A stretch of 64,000 nucleotides of DNA from Streptomyces endocoffeicus (GTDB lineage Bacteria; Actinomycetota; Actinomycetes; Streptomycetales; Streptomycetaceae): NCBI RefSeq assembly GCF_016741935.1, contig NZ_JAERRG010000009.1:124001-188000 (forward strand), read 5' to 3'. Shown piece by piece: positions 15,555-24,005 of this stretch. Numbering within the stretch: the first letter of the stretch is position 1; each line of letters starts with the position of its first letter. A program made the position numbers and the translations under genes. A model generated the notes under the pieces. The model did not search any database and was not told the DNA's origin. It was given only the letters and a program-made list of their open reading frames with translations.

Positions 15555-16739
15555 TCACACACCGCCGTCCTGGGCACTGTGGAGACCGCCCCATGTTGTG
15601 GCCGCTCCACGAAGATCCTCAACGTCCGGCTTCACGTACCAACGCTTGGTGGTCTTGACATTGGTGTGCCCCGCCCATCGTGCCAGGAGGTGATCCGGCA
15701 CGCCATTATTGGCCAGGTAGGTGAAGCACGATGCACGGGCATCGTAGAGGCGCACACGACGTAGCCCGGATTCCTCCATGAGCTTGTACGCACGGGTGCG
15801 GAGTTGCTTGATGGTGTGGACTTCTCCGGCCTCATTCACGCACATGTAGCCGGAGTTCACGTAGTCCGTTCCCAGAGTCAATTTCTCAGCCGCCTGGAGA
15901 GCCTTGAACTTCTTCAAGGCATCCTTTACCGGGATGGGTAGAGGGAGAGCACGCTCACTCGCCATGGACTTGGTGTCCTTCTCCACTACGGTCTTGTTCC
16001 CCATCATGGTCCGGGTGTTGGCCACAGTGAGCGTGTCGGCGGTCAGGTCGATATCCGACCAACGGAGTCCTACCACTTCCGCCGGACGGAGTCCCATGAG
16101 GGAGAGAAGGAGCGGAGCGTAGAGCCTGTCTCCACTCATGCCCTGTACGAACGTGTGGACTTCCGAGACGTTCCACGGAACCAGTTCAACCTTTGTCTTC
16201 CGCTCTGCCTTCCGGGCCTTACGCGGGATGCTGAGTTCCGATGCAACGTTCATGTTCACGAGTCGCTTAGTCACGGCTCGGTTCAGAACGTCCTTGAGCC
16301 GAGCAAGGCTCATGTCCACACTCGTTACTCCGAGACCTGTTCCGGCCTTTGGTCCCCGAACACGACCACACCGGAGAGACCAGAGCATCCACGCTTCTAC
16401 GTCTTCCTCGGTCAGCTCTTGGAGCTTGATGTTTCCGAGCTTTCCCCGAACCCTGTCCAGAGTGATTTGGTAGTTGTAGATGGTGGTCTCTTCCAGATCT
16501 TCCGCCTTCTTTTCCAGCCACTGATCAATCCACTGATTGACTGTAAGCAGATGGGGTGGAACGAAGGTTCCCGTGTTCTTTTCGTACTCGATACGGGAGA
16601 TCTCCGCCTTTACCTCTTTCGACGAGTCCTTAGTTATGGTGAGTTGCTTACGCTTCCCGTTGTCGTGAAAGCCGATGTCGATTACCGCTCGATACCGGAT
16701 CTTCCCGGAATCTAGGACTATTTTCTTCGGTTCGGGCAT
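15555..16739 (-). CDS. Phage-type tyrosine integrase
   Basis: 394-residue site-specific recombinase. The N-terminal part resembles an arm-binding and SAM-like core-binding domain (LLTVNQWIDQWLEKK around residue 70). The catalytic domain shows the first arginine in MGLRPAEVVGLRW, a box II of RLYDARASCF in which the usual histidine is tyrosine, and WAGHTNVKTTKRWY with the late histidine and the nucleophilic tyrosine. The ATG at 16739 has AGGTGGAG just upstream. G+C is lower than in the core genes to the left. It ends 24 bases before pcaL, as expected for an integrase beside its attachment site. I see no excisionase or replication gene nearby. Confidence 0.92.
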   Translation of the reverse strand: MPEPKKIVLDSGKIRYRAVIDIGFHDNGKRKQLTITKDSSKEVKAEISRIEYEKNTGTFVPPHLLTVNQWIDQWLEKKAEDLEETTIYNYQITLDRVRGKLGNIKLQELTEEDVEAWMLWSLRCGRVRGPKAGTGLGVTSVDMSLARLKDVLNRAVTKRLVNMNVASELSIPRKARKAERKTKVELVPWNVSEVHTFVQGMSGDRLYAPLLLSLMGLRPAEVVGLRWSDIDLTADTLTVANTRTMMGNKTVVEKDTKSMASERALPLPIPVKDALKKFKALQAAEKLTLGTDYVNSGYMCVNEAGEVHTIKQLRTRAYKLMEESGLRRVRLYDARASCFTYLANNGVPDHLLARWAGHTNVKTTKRWYVKPDVEDLRGAATTWGGLHSAQDGGV

Positions 16740-16991
16740 GAACTCCACCTCTCAGAGCCCGGGTAGTACCAGGTAGAGAGTACGGGCCATCTCACAGCTT
16801 CTACAAACTTTGGCCGCTCAAAGCCCCCTGATCTGCGGATTCTTGAGCACAATCGTGTTGGACCAAACCGGACTACCAGGAGTACCGGCAAGGGGCCTCT
16901 TATAGACCAAGTCCTACGAGCTCGTAACAGGATCTTGTTGAGTCGCTCTGATCGGGCGTGATCGGCGTGATGCCTCGACCGTTCGCGTCGC

Positions 16992-17215
16992 GTGACGACT
17001 CAACCGTGGATCGTGGACGACAGCTTGCGGGCGCTGATCGAACCGTTGCTGCCGCCCTGGCCCGAGCGGTCGCCCAAGGCCGAACCCGGTACCGGACCGG
17101 CTATGCCTGCAAGACATCCTGCACGTCCTGCACGTCCTGCACCGGGAGAACGTCTGGCAACTCCTACCCTTGAAGCTGGGGTTCGGCTCCGGACAGACCT
17201 GCTGGCTCGCCAAGT
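16992..17215 (+). pseudogene. IS5-type transposase, N-terminal remnant
   Basis: From a GTG at 16992 the frame reads QPWIVDDSLRALIEPLLPPW and PERSPK, the start typical of IS5-family transposases. After about 33 codons the similarity moves to another frame (RLCLQDILHVLH, then ENVWQLLPLKLGFGSGQTCW), with a small in-frame ctgcacgtc repetition. Everything after about residue 75 is missing. A matching C-terminal remnant lies at 59.7-60.1 kb on the same strand. Confidence 0.75.
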
Positions 17216-17449
17216 GCCCTTGCGGGTCGTGGAAGGCGGTTCGGATGAGGCCGTATAGGTAGTCCTCCAGGGAGAGGTTCGCGGCCGTTGCCCGCTGTGT
17301 GAGCACCAGGTGCTCCGGTTCCTCCAGGGGGACGCGCAGGTGTCGGGCTCGGATGAGATGGAGAGACTGCGGGGTGTGGGGCTGACCCAGGTGCTCCGTC
17401 AGCAGGGCGTACCCGGCAACGGGGCCAGGTGGCCGGTGAGCCGGTAGAG

Positions 17450-17683
17450 TCAGCGGTGGCTGGTCTCGTCGAGGCACAGAGCTCCGGCCAGTTCATCAAG
17501 TCGGGTATGCGGGATAGCCTGTCGCGTGGTCTCCCAGGTCCTGTATTGCCGGACGCAGATGCTCAACTCAGCTGCGACATCTTGCTGCTTGATGTCTCTC
17601 GCATGTCGTGCGTTTACCAGAAACTTGGAGAGACTTGGGGCCAGCGGAAGCTCGCGCTTGATCGCCGCCTGTTCCCCCTGCAC
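17450..17683 (-). pseudogene. XRE-type helix-turn-helix protein, truncated
   Basis: 77 codons from a GTG at 17683 give an XRE-like DNA-binding region: SKFLVNARHARDIKQQDVAA, then ELSICVRQYRTWE and RLDELAGALCLDETSHR. The frame stops at TGA where related proteins usually continue with Trp-Leu-Tyr-Arg-Leu; the codons after the stop read LYRLTGHLAP, and a further shift gives a plausible downstream segment near 17,240-17,400 (TAANLSLEDYLYGLI). I read it as a decayed regulator of MmyB-like type. A genuine 77-residue protein is possible but less likely. Confidence 0.45.
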
Positions 17684-17874
17684 AGTTGGTCATGGGCATT
17701 ACCGTCTCGGTTCCCGTCATCGGCATGCGCAGCACTGACACCCTACGCAGTGACTGACGGTTGGTGAGAACCGGAGTCGAAGGCATGCTCACGGTGATCG
17801 GTTCGTGATCGAGCAGCGGCTGAGTTTGAGCAACCGGTGGTCGAGGGCGGTTCGGCAGGTTTGTGTGCTGGCGC

Positions 17875-18855
17875 TTAGCGGGAGTCCACGAGTCCGTACT
17901 CATAGTTGAGGATTTCCGGGCGGCTGTGAGCGGGGAAGTTCACAAGAGCATTACCCTGGAACTCGGAGACTATTTGGGGACGAGGCCGGGACGCGTAGGC
18001 CGATTCAGCCTCTGTTGGGGTGAGCTGCAGGCCGGCGTGCTTGACGACACTTACCTGTTTGTGGGCCAGGGGGACGATAGCAAGCACGCCGGTGCCTGTA
18101 CGCAGGGCGTAGACCGTCTGGTGCCGTGGGGTGGCCGGAAAGAAGTTGACCCGAGCCTGATCTCCGAGCTCGCTGTTGCGTTCCTGATAGGTCTTGACAA
18201 TGGCCTTGGAATCGGGAGTGACGGACAGGTTCGTTCCCTCTTTCTTGCCGCCAGTGGTGAACAGATCCTCGATAGCACCGGGGACACGGTCTGGCGACAG
18301 AGCGCCAGAGGGTTCATCGGTGGGGGCGGTGAGGGCAAGACCGTCCTTGATATGCGGAAGCGGGAGGCGGCGGTCAGGGAGAAGGTCGACCACCTTCTTC
18401 CACCTGCTTCCGAACCTCTCAAACACCATGAGCGTGCGGTACTTTCCGCTGTTTGCAGACGCAGCAAACCAGTTTCCGCGAGCGGGGATATAGAAGGTGC
18501 GTTTGGTGAAGAAGAAGGGTGCGCGGTACTCCTTCTTCCTCTTCTTGCTGAACGTGTAGTACTGCTCGAGCTCGGCCTTGCTTTCCGCGTAGAGTTGGCC
18601 TGCCTCAACTGTGGCCAGCAAGGACGCGTCGCGAGCGGCGTTTGCTGCATTGTTGACCCGTTGGTAGCGGTCCAAAATTTTGGCTGCCTGCCGGAGGGTG
18701 ACTATTCCGGTGGGTGCAGCGTCGCCAGAGGATGGTGATGTCGCGGTGCCGTGTGGCAGCTGATGGCTGGACGAGGTACAGCTGATAAGCATTCCAGTCA
18801 TTGCCACCAGGGACAGCGTCCGCAAAGCGAAATGGCGTGAGAAAATCTCGGTCAT
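17875..18855 (-). CDS. Lipoprotein of unknown function
   Basis: 326 residues from the ATG at 18855. The N-terminus has a basic start, a hydrophobic core and a lipobox GMLISC, followed by a Ser/Thr-rich linker (SSSHQLPHGTATSPSSG), so the protein should be attached to the outer face of the membrane. The mature part is mixed alpha/beta with clusters such as KKRKKEYRAPFFF and YIPARGNWFAAS, and has no enzymatic motif I recognise. Codon usage is less G/C-biased than in core genes, in line with an acquired region. It stands alone on the minus strand between decayed genes. Confidence 0.75.
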   Translation of the reverse strand: MTEIFSRHFALRTLSLVAMTGMLISCTSSSHQLPHGTATSPSSGDAAPTGIVTLRQAAKILDRYQRVNNAANAARDASLLATVEAGQLYAESKAELEQYYTFSKKRKKEYRAPFFFTKRTFYIPARGNWFAASANSGKYRTLMVFERFGSRWKKVVDLLPDRRLPLPHIKDGLALTAPTDEPSGALSPDRVPGAIEDLFTTGGKKEGTNLSVTPDSKAIVKTYQERNSELGDQARVNFFPATPRHQTVYALRTGTGVLAIVPLAHKQVSVVKHAGLQLTPTEAESAYASRPRPQIVSEFQGNALVNFPAHSRPEILNYEYGLVDSR

Positions 18856-18953
18856 AGGGCACCCGTTCGTCTTGCTGCGAATGTGCACGGCGTGGTGTAT
18901 TCGGAGGGCAGGGCCTGGGCCGTCGAGCTCCATGCGCTACGAGTAGTCGGCGG

Positions 18954-19529
18954 CTATGCCATCGACGGTCGGGGTGGACACCGTGGTTGGTGCCGTCGGG
19001 GACGGTTCGGGGGGAGGCTCACCCCGTCGACGTGGGGGGCTGAGCCGACCGCTGGACCTGCCGTCTGCTGCGGCCCGCAGCAACAGCAGAAGCGCTCGAT
19101 GCGGACACCAGCCGCATTCATTACTCGTTGGGCCTGGGCATACAGGCCTCCGGCGGCGAGGTGGTCGTCTCGGCGGCTGGCGGTGGGTGAGGGCTCCGCG
19201 GTCGTGGCGGCGGAGTCGGGCTGGCTGCGAAGGGGCGGGGTCTTCAATAACCGATCGCGGGGTAGGGGTTCCCCCTTCCGGCCGATCCGGGCCGCCGCGC
19301 GGGGATGGACAGCTGTGCGGTGGGAGGGCACGTCCTCACGGGCGCGTACGGCCTCGCTGCTTGGACGGATTCCGCGGGCGATGAGGCGGAGGGGCTCGGC
19401 TCCAGTTCCCTGGAGGGCAGGTGCCGTCACGTGCTCCGGACGGGGTCCTCGGCATCGGCACACGGAACACCCAGGCTCCGGGGTGAGGGAGCATGTCTTG
19501 CAATGCTCGTCATTGTGCAGGGGCCGCAT
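18954..19529 (-). CDS. Doubtful hypothetical protein with CxxC motifs
   Basis: An open frame of 191 codons from ATG 19529 begins RPLHNDEHCKTC and has CSVC fifteen residues after the first Cys pair starts, which could form a zinc knuckle; it ends with a CCCC cluster. Third-position bias is moderately coding-like, but there is no ribosome binding site and no family similarity, and the frame overlaps the end of the better-supported gene at 19510. Apart from this I see no gene in 18856-19509. Treat as possible only. Confidence 0.25.
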   Translation of the reverse strand: MRPLHNDEHCKTCSLTPEPGCSVCRCRGPRPEHVTAPALQGTGAEPLRLIARGIRPSSEAVRAREDVPSHRTAVHPRAAARIGRKGEPLPRDRLLKTPPLRSQPDSAATTAEPSPTASRRDDHLAAGGLYAQAQRVMNAAGVRIERFCCCCGPQQTAGPAVGSAPHVDGVSLPPNRPRRHQPRCPPRPSMA

Positions 19530-20199
19530 CTGATGCGGAGCGGGTCGGGTCCTGGTCCGGCGGTAGAGCACAGGGTTCTCCCGTTTCAGACAGATGTTCT
19601 GCTTTCGATGCGAGACGGCGGAGTGCCGATGGCTCGCTGGGGCGGTCGCTCCACGCTCCGAGGACGGCACTGGCCGGGAGGGCGACCAGTTGAAGTTCTT
19701 CGGCCAAGCTCTCCCGGAAAGCCGTCAGGGCGACTTCGGTCAGTGGCGGCTGAGGCGCTCGGCGTGCGACGCCGTCCAGCGCGTCCAGGGCGTGCGTGGT
19801 GAAAGCGCCGGACCGGCACCAGCGCACAGCCAGCAGATCATGGCCGTCACCGGTGCACTCGGGAGAGGCGTCGTCGGCTGTAAGACTCCATCGAGGAAGC
19901 GGGTCGATGACAACGACAGCGAACGGCGTGCCCAGACCATGATGGGCCAGCTGAATAGGCGAAGGCGGAGTTCCTTCGCCATGTGGAATCGCTGCTGACT
20001 CGCCCTGCAGTGCGGCCGGCGTCATGAGTGAGGAATTCCTCTCTTCCATGCCAACGCTCTCGCCGGTGCGAATCACCTGGTGAGCATGGCTGTGCCGCAT
20101 TGGGTGGTCGGCGAACAGAAGGCGCCATCCAGCGGACAGACCGGGCATTCCTAAGTCCCCGGTCGCCGGGAAACGCCAGGCGGTGAGACGTCGGTTCAA
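19510..20199 (-). CDS. Hypothetical protein, coupled to the upstream gene
   Basis: 229 residues starting with a TTG at 20199 that overlaps the stop codon of the preceding gene. A strong GGGGAGGGG ribosome binding site eight bases upstream supports this unusual start. The protein is soluble with no recognisable domain. It contains a predicted helical C-terminal half (ALTAFRESLAEELQLVALPA) and a Pro/Asp-rich tail. It is the last gene of a minus-strand group with a FemAB-like transferase and an ATP-grasp enzyme, so a role in the same pathway is plausible but not shown. Confidence 0.55.
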   Translation of the reverse strand: MNRRLTAWRFPATGDLGMPGLSAGWRLLFADHPMRHSHAHQVIRTGESVGMEERNSSLMTPAALQGESAAIPHGEGTPPSPIQLAHHGLGTPFAVVVIDPLPRWSLTADDASPECTGDGHDLLAVRWCRSGAFTTHALDALDGVARRAPQPPLTEVALTAFRESLAEELQLVALPASAVLGAWSDRPSEPSALRRLASKAEHLSETGEPCALPPDQDPTRSASDAAPAQ

Positions 20200-20624
20200 C
20201 AGTTACCCCTCCCCTGGTCCGTGTTCTGAACTTCCTGGTGGCCTCCCTCGGCAGGACCGCGGCCATCCGCTGTAGCAGCATGCGGGTGAAGACCCATGCG
20301 TACAGGAGGGGACATCTGGATAGTGCGTGCGGTGATCCGGTACCACACATCCTGCTCAACTCTCCGCATTTCCCAGGCAGGGTCTTTCTGTGCCTTTTCC
20401 GCGATGACACTGCGGTACTCCGCCAATGCAGTCTCGTTGTCAAATTCAACGAGATGATGAATGCGCACAGTTGCGCGTGTTTTCTCTACTCGCCAACTGG
20501 TGCCGCGCACCATGTCCAGGTTCCGATAGAACCAGGGTTCACGTTCTTGCATCCAGCCCCAGAATGCGTCTAGATGCACGAGAGCGTAATCGGTCGGCTC
20601 GAAGGTGTATCCGAGGTAGATCAT
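20196..20624 (-). CDS. Small alpha/beta protein (NIPSNAP-like or dimeric-barrel fold)
   Basis: 142 residues. The first ~105 residues have the pattern of a ferredoxin-like dimeric alpha/beta barrel (MIYLGYTFEPTDY, an aromatic WGWMQEREPWFYRN helix, RIHHLVEFDNETALAEYRSV, and a final VEQDVWYRI strand); the tail is low complexity. The ATG at 20624 has AGGAG eight bases upstream and lies three bases after the stop of the FemAB-like gene, so the two are in one operon. Such folds occur in monooxygenase- or decarboxylase-like helpers of secondary metabolism; the function here is unknown. Confidence 0.6.
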   Translation of the reverse strand: MIYLGYTFEPTDYALVHLDAFWGWMQEREPWFYRNLDMVRGTSWRVEKTRATVRIHHLVEFDNETALAEYRSVIAEKAQKDPAWEMRRVEQDVWYRITARTIQMSPPVRMGLHPHAATADGRGPAEGGHQEVQNTDQGRGNC

Positions 20625-20627
20625 CTT

Positions 20628-22064
20628 TCAACTCCTGCTCGATTCCACCCACGGTTCCCATATCGTTCCCAAGGGGGGTGAGTAGGCTTTCGCAAGCTCT
20701 AGTGCGACACGTTGGTTGTGCCGTCGCAGGACCTGATCGTCGGTCTCCTTCCTGTCAGCGGCAGGGATGTAGACGAAGGCCAGCGGCATGGGTCGGGCTC
20801 CTCTGGCCATCTTCGATGGCGATGCCGGCACCGACAGATGCAGATAGCGACATCCGCGTACGGCTGCGGCGTCGATCGCCTCGTAGCAGGTGAGTACGTA
20901 ATAGGCATACTGCGGCGCAGCCGGTGACGCACCCCAATACCGGCCGTAGAGCCAATCGCGATGGTGGTAGAAAACGGCTGCCGCCGTTACGTCCCCTCCC
21001 GTCCGTGTCAGGGCTGCAACGGCACTTCTCGCTACTCCGGACGCCAGCTGCCCGGACAGTGTTCGCCGTATCCATGCCGTTCCACCGGAGGCGCCGTACT
21101 TGGTTCGTGTCCTGGCTAGCAACGGTGCGATGAGGTCGGAGACTTGGGGTGACAAAGTGGCCCATTCCACCGTGCCATAGGACTCGCGAAATAGGCGCTG
21201 CTCACGACGCCATTTCTTCCTGTCTTTGCTTTCGGCGGCGGATTCCATCTCCTTCATCCCGCCGTGTGGAATCGTCACGAGGGAGTCTGCCGAATGCAGT
21301 ACCGCCTGCGCCAGCGGATGGCATGCCTCTATTTGCAGGGCGGCTTCTCCAGTGAGGTAAGGCCACACTGCTCCCGGCAAGCCCTGTGCGGCGGCCAGCT
21401 GACGGGCTTTCTCCAACAAGGCCCCAAGGGCTCGTCGGCGCATCACCGGGTCGTGGGTACAGATAATGGTGTTGGCTGTTCCTCTTCGCGTTCCCAGCCA
21501 GAGGAACTCCTGATCCCACGGGCCGGAAAGGCCCCGTGTCATCTCGGCTACGCTGAACAGCCCGGACGGTTCGGTGTTCTGCCATGTGGGGAGGACACCT
21601 ATCAGCCGTCCTTCTGCGGTCGACGTGAGGACGGGGCTGGTGCCATGCGCCGTCTCCAGCCCCTGAACCCACGCATGGCTGTTGTAGAACCCCGACGCCT
21701 CAATCAACGCGTCCCAGGCGCGCGCACTGATGTCGGCGGCGCAACCAACAATCTCTGTGACGGGATTTGCATCCCGCATCACTGAGAAGTGGCTCGACCT
21801 GGACCGCACGTGGAGGCTGAGCCGCCTCGGGACGGCGTACCACCGACCGCACGCGAGAGTTTCTCTCCGGCTGATCGTGTGATTGCCAGCCAATGCCGGT
21901 CCGGTCTTCGTCGTCCCTTCCGGTCGGGCGCTGTGAGGCGTCTGCGGAGGAGTGTCAGGGGGTGTTCCGGGCACGCAACGTGTGCTGCTTGAGCCCGGTG
22001 AGCGGGGAGCCGCTTCGAACTCGGGCAGGCGGGGGCTGGACGCCGCTGGAGTGGCTGGTGTCAT
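20628..22064 (-). CDS. FemAB/GNAT-type acyl- or aminoacyltransferase with N-terminal extension
   Basis: 478 codons from ATG 22064. The catalytic part begins near the internal ATG at 21779 (MRDANPVTEIVG, then ARAWDALIEASGFYNSHAWV) and runs through a second GNAT-like half (AAAVFYHHRDWLYGRYWGAS, CRYLHLSVPASPSKMARGA). This is the layout of BioF2-like/FemAB proteins, some of which transfer amino acids from aminoacyl-tRNA. Residues 1-95 are Pro/Ser/Thr-rich with no family match. I give the longer start because ATG 22064 overlaps the ATP-grasp stop and has GGGGAGGA upstream, while 21779 has no binding site; the extension is nevertheless odd. The next gene starts three bases after the stop. Confidence 0.75.
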   Translation of the reverse strand: MTPATPAASSPRLPEFEAAPRSPGSSSTRCVPGTPPDTPPQTPHSARPEGTTKTGPALAGNHTISRRETLACGRWYAVPRRLSLHVRSRSSHFSVMRDANPVTEIVGCAADISARAWDALIEASGFYNSHAWVQGLETAHGTSPVLTSTAEGRLIGVLPTWQNTEPSGLFSVAEMTRGLSGPWDQEFLWLGTRRGTANTIICTHDPVMRRRALGALLEKARQLAAAQGLPGAVWPYLTGEAALQIEACHPLAQAVLHSADSLVTIPHGGMKEMESAAESKDRKKWRREQRLFRESYGTVEWATLSPQVSDLIAPLLARTRTKYGASGGTAWIRRTLSGQLASGVARSAVAALTRTGGDVTAAAVFYHHRDWLYGRYWGASPAAPQYAYYVLTCYEAIDAAAVRGCRYLHLSVPASPSKMARGARPMPLAFVYIPAADRKETDDQVLRRHNQRVALELAKAYSPPLGTIWEPWVESSRS

Positions 22065-23308
22065 GCGGTCCTCCCCTGGTACAGGCCGCCTGTCTCGACG
22101 GAACGGATCACCTGGTAGTCGTAGTTGATGGCGTGGCGGTCATCAGCGACCAGGAGGAGCCAGCCTGCGGGCTGGCCGGCGGTCACCGGAGTGCCTGCGG
22201 TGAGTTCGGTGGTGGCGGCGACGGTCCGCAGCGTGGTGATGGTGGACAGCAGAGCCGGGTCGAGGGTGCCGTCACAGGGGGGTAGCAGTGCCACCTTGGT
22301 CACGTGGATGCGGCGGGGGTGGGCGAGGTCGCGGTAGCGGCCGGTGGTGAGCATCCGCGCGGTATCGCTTACGGGGTCATGTCCGGTGGCGCGGCGCAGG
22401 GCATCGGTGGCGAAGTCGGCGTGCGGGTCAGTACGTACCGACAGCAGGGTGGGGCCTCGGTCGGGGACGAGGGTGATCTCTGCGCGGGCAGGGCCGAAGC
22501 GGATGCCAAGAGCGGTGAGCGCACGGAGGGTATATCGAGCGAGTGCTCTGGCCAGGAGCCCGTCGCGGCTGATGAGGTCGGCGCGGCTGACTACCCGCGC
22601 GGGTGTGAGGGTTTGTGACCAGATAGCGGTGACCGCGTGGTCGCCGATGCCGTCGAGGCTTGGGATGGTGATGGTGTGGATCTGGTACTGAGTTCCCGGC
22701 AGCCGCTCGCGCAAGACGAGGGGCTGGGGGCTGGGAACTGTGGACCGCAGGTGATTCCAGGCTGTGCGGATCTCGTCGGTGTTGCGGCACAGCAGCCCGG
22801 GGTGCGGGTGGGCAGGGTGAGGGTGCTGGAGGATGACGGCAGCAGGGCGGGTGGAGTTGTACCAGCTGAGTGCCTCGCCCAGACGAGTGGACTGGGTGCT
22901 GCTCGCGGCGGTGATGCCCGCGCCGTTGAGCGCTGCGGCCGTCAGTGCGATGTTGTTGCGGATTTCGGAGGTAGCCGCGTCGTTCCCTGGCAGGGCCAGG
23001 TGGTCGGCGAGCTGGTCGGCGAGGGCTGTGCCCTCGGGGGATCCGGCGAGGATGGCTTGAACGCCCAGTCTGGCCAGGTGTTTGACAGTCCACTGCACGC
23101 CTCCGGTGTGCGCGAAGGTGTGCAGGTAGATGCTGTCGTGGCTGACGCATTCAGCGGCGGCTGTGGTGACGGCTACAGTGCTCCAGCCGTAGCGGGCCAG
23201 GGCTGAAGCGTATAGGTTCCCGGGGCCATCGGGTGCGATGACAGCGGCGGTGCAGGGGCGGTGTGCGGGCGGTGCGTTCTCCGAAGGGGCGGGAGTGGCG
23301 GTGGCCAT
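22061..23308 (-). CDS. ATP-grasp ligase (amino acid or peptide ligase type)
   Basis: 415 residues from ATG 23308, which has AGGAGA eleven bases upstream. An N-terminal Rossmann-like part (VIAPDGPGNLYASALARYGW, HLARLGVQAILAGSPEGTAL) is followed by the ATP-grasp core (NNIALTAAALNGAGIT, PQPLVLRERLPGTQYQIHT, FGPARAEITLVPDRGPTLLS) and a C-terminal beta-rich domain (TAGTPVTAGQPAGWLLLVA). This arrangement matches carboxylate-amine ligases such as L-amino-acid ligases. Together with the coupled FemAB-like transferase (four-base overlap at 22061-22064) it suggests ATP-dependent amide bond formation. The substrates are unknown. Confidence 0.78.
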   Translation of the reverse strand: MATATPAPSENAPPAHRPCTAAVIAPDGPGNLYASALARYGWSTVAVTTAAAECVSHDSIYLHTFAHTGGVQWTVKHLARLGVQAILAGSPEGTALADQLADHLALPGNDAATSEIRNNIALTAAALNGAGITAASSTQSTRLGEALSWYNSTRPAAVILQHPHPAHPHPGLLCRNTDEIRTAWNHLRSTVPSPQPLVLRERLPGTQYQIHTITIPSLDGIGDHAVTAIWSQTLTPARVVSRADLISRDGLLARALARYTLRALTALGIRFGPARAEITLVPDRGPTLLSVRTDPHADFATDALRRATGHDPVSDTARMLTTGRYRDLAHPRRIHVTKVALLPPCDGTLDPALLSTITTLRTVAATTELTAGTPVTAGQPAGWLLLVADDRHAINYDYQVIRSVETGGLYQGRTA

Positions 23309-23510
23309 AGTTGGCGGTCTCCTGGGCATGTGCCTGGCGGTGCGCATCTGGGCGGGCTCTTGGTTGCGGCCGGTTCAGCGCATCAGGTCGTGTCGTCCCG
23401 CTCTGCCATCGCAGGGGAAGTCCATATCGCTGGGCAACCGGTCGTGTGGCTGCTGTGAGGTGCGCATCACGGCTTCTGAGTTGGTCACCGGTGTCAGCGT
23501 TCTGCGCGGG

Positions 23511-23969
23511 TCAGTTCTTCTTCCACGCGCGCAGCGCGCGTTGTTTGAGGCCGACGTGCAGGGCCCCGGGGCGGCTGAGAAGGTGCTGGTTGGGGCGGCT
23601 GAGGTAGACGGCGGAGGCCAGCGCGACTGGTAGCAGCCCGAGCCTGGCGTTGTCTGTGTAGTCGCCGCGGCCGGCGTCAATGGCGCTCGCGCCTGTGGCC
23701 GCCGCGTAGCGGAAGGCTTCGCCGATCAGCCACCCGTGGGTGAAGTGGGCCTGATCGACAGCTTCAGCCCACAGGTAGAGGCAGGATCCGTAGCGAAAGC
23801 AGAAGAATCCCCCGGCAAGGGAGCCGTCACTGTCATGTGCGAGGAGACCGACCGCGCCCAGGACTCGGGTGAGCGGTGTCAGCATGTCCAGGCCGTAGAG
23901 TGCCGACCGGTGCCAGTCCGCTGGAGGAGCCGGACTGCCGGAGCTCCAGGTCGTCCTCCGACCAGTCAC
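23511..23969 (-). pseudogene. C-terminal fragment of a FemAB/GNAT-type transferase
   Basis: 152 codons matching only the second half of BioF2-like transferases: LLAHDSDGSLAGGFFCFRYG, CLYLWAEAVDQAHFTHGWL, IDAGRGDYTDNARLGLLP. Full members are about 350 residues, so the first half is absent. The nominal start has no ribosome binding site and lies within another short frame that does have one. A fragment matching the N-terminus of such a protein lies at 24,977-25,138, so this is probably a gene broken by insertion or deletion. Confidence 0.6.
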
Positions 23970-23988
23970 TCAAGGGTTTGGTCTGCAT
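23833..23988 (-). CDS. Possible small peptide gene (51 residues)
   Basis: ATG at 23988, 17 bases after the hydrolase stop, preceded by AAGGGAGACC, a good ribosome binding site. The peptide starts MQTKPLSDWSEDDLELRQ and continues with a Ser/Gly/Pro-rich tail without Cys. An acidic, leader-like first part followed by a simple tail, within an ATP-grasp/transferase group, would suit a precursor peptide. It overlaps the FemAB fragment in another frame, so it may be only the 5' remnant of a fused gene. Confidence 0.3.
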   Translation of the reverse strand: MQTKPLSDWSEDDLELRQSGSSSGLAPVGTLRPGHADTAHPSPGRGRSPRT

Positions 23989-24005
23989 CACCAGGGTCTC
24001 CCTTT

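Noticed and set aside
18883..19533. 216-codon plus-strand frame
   Set aside because: Arg/Gly-rich, no ribosome binding site or family; it overlaps minus-strand candidates that are themselves weak.
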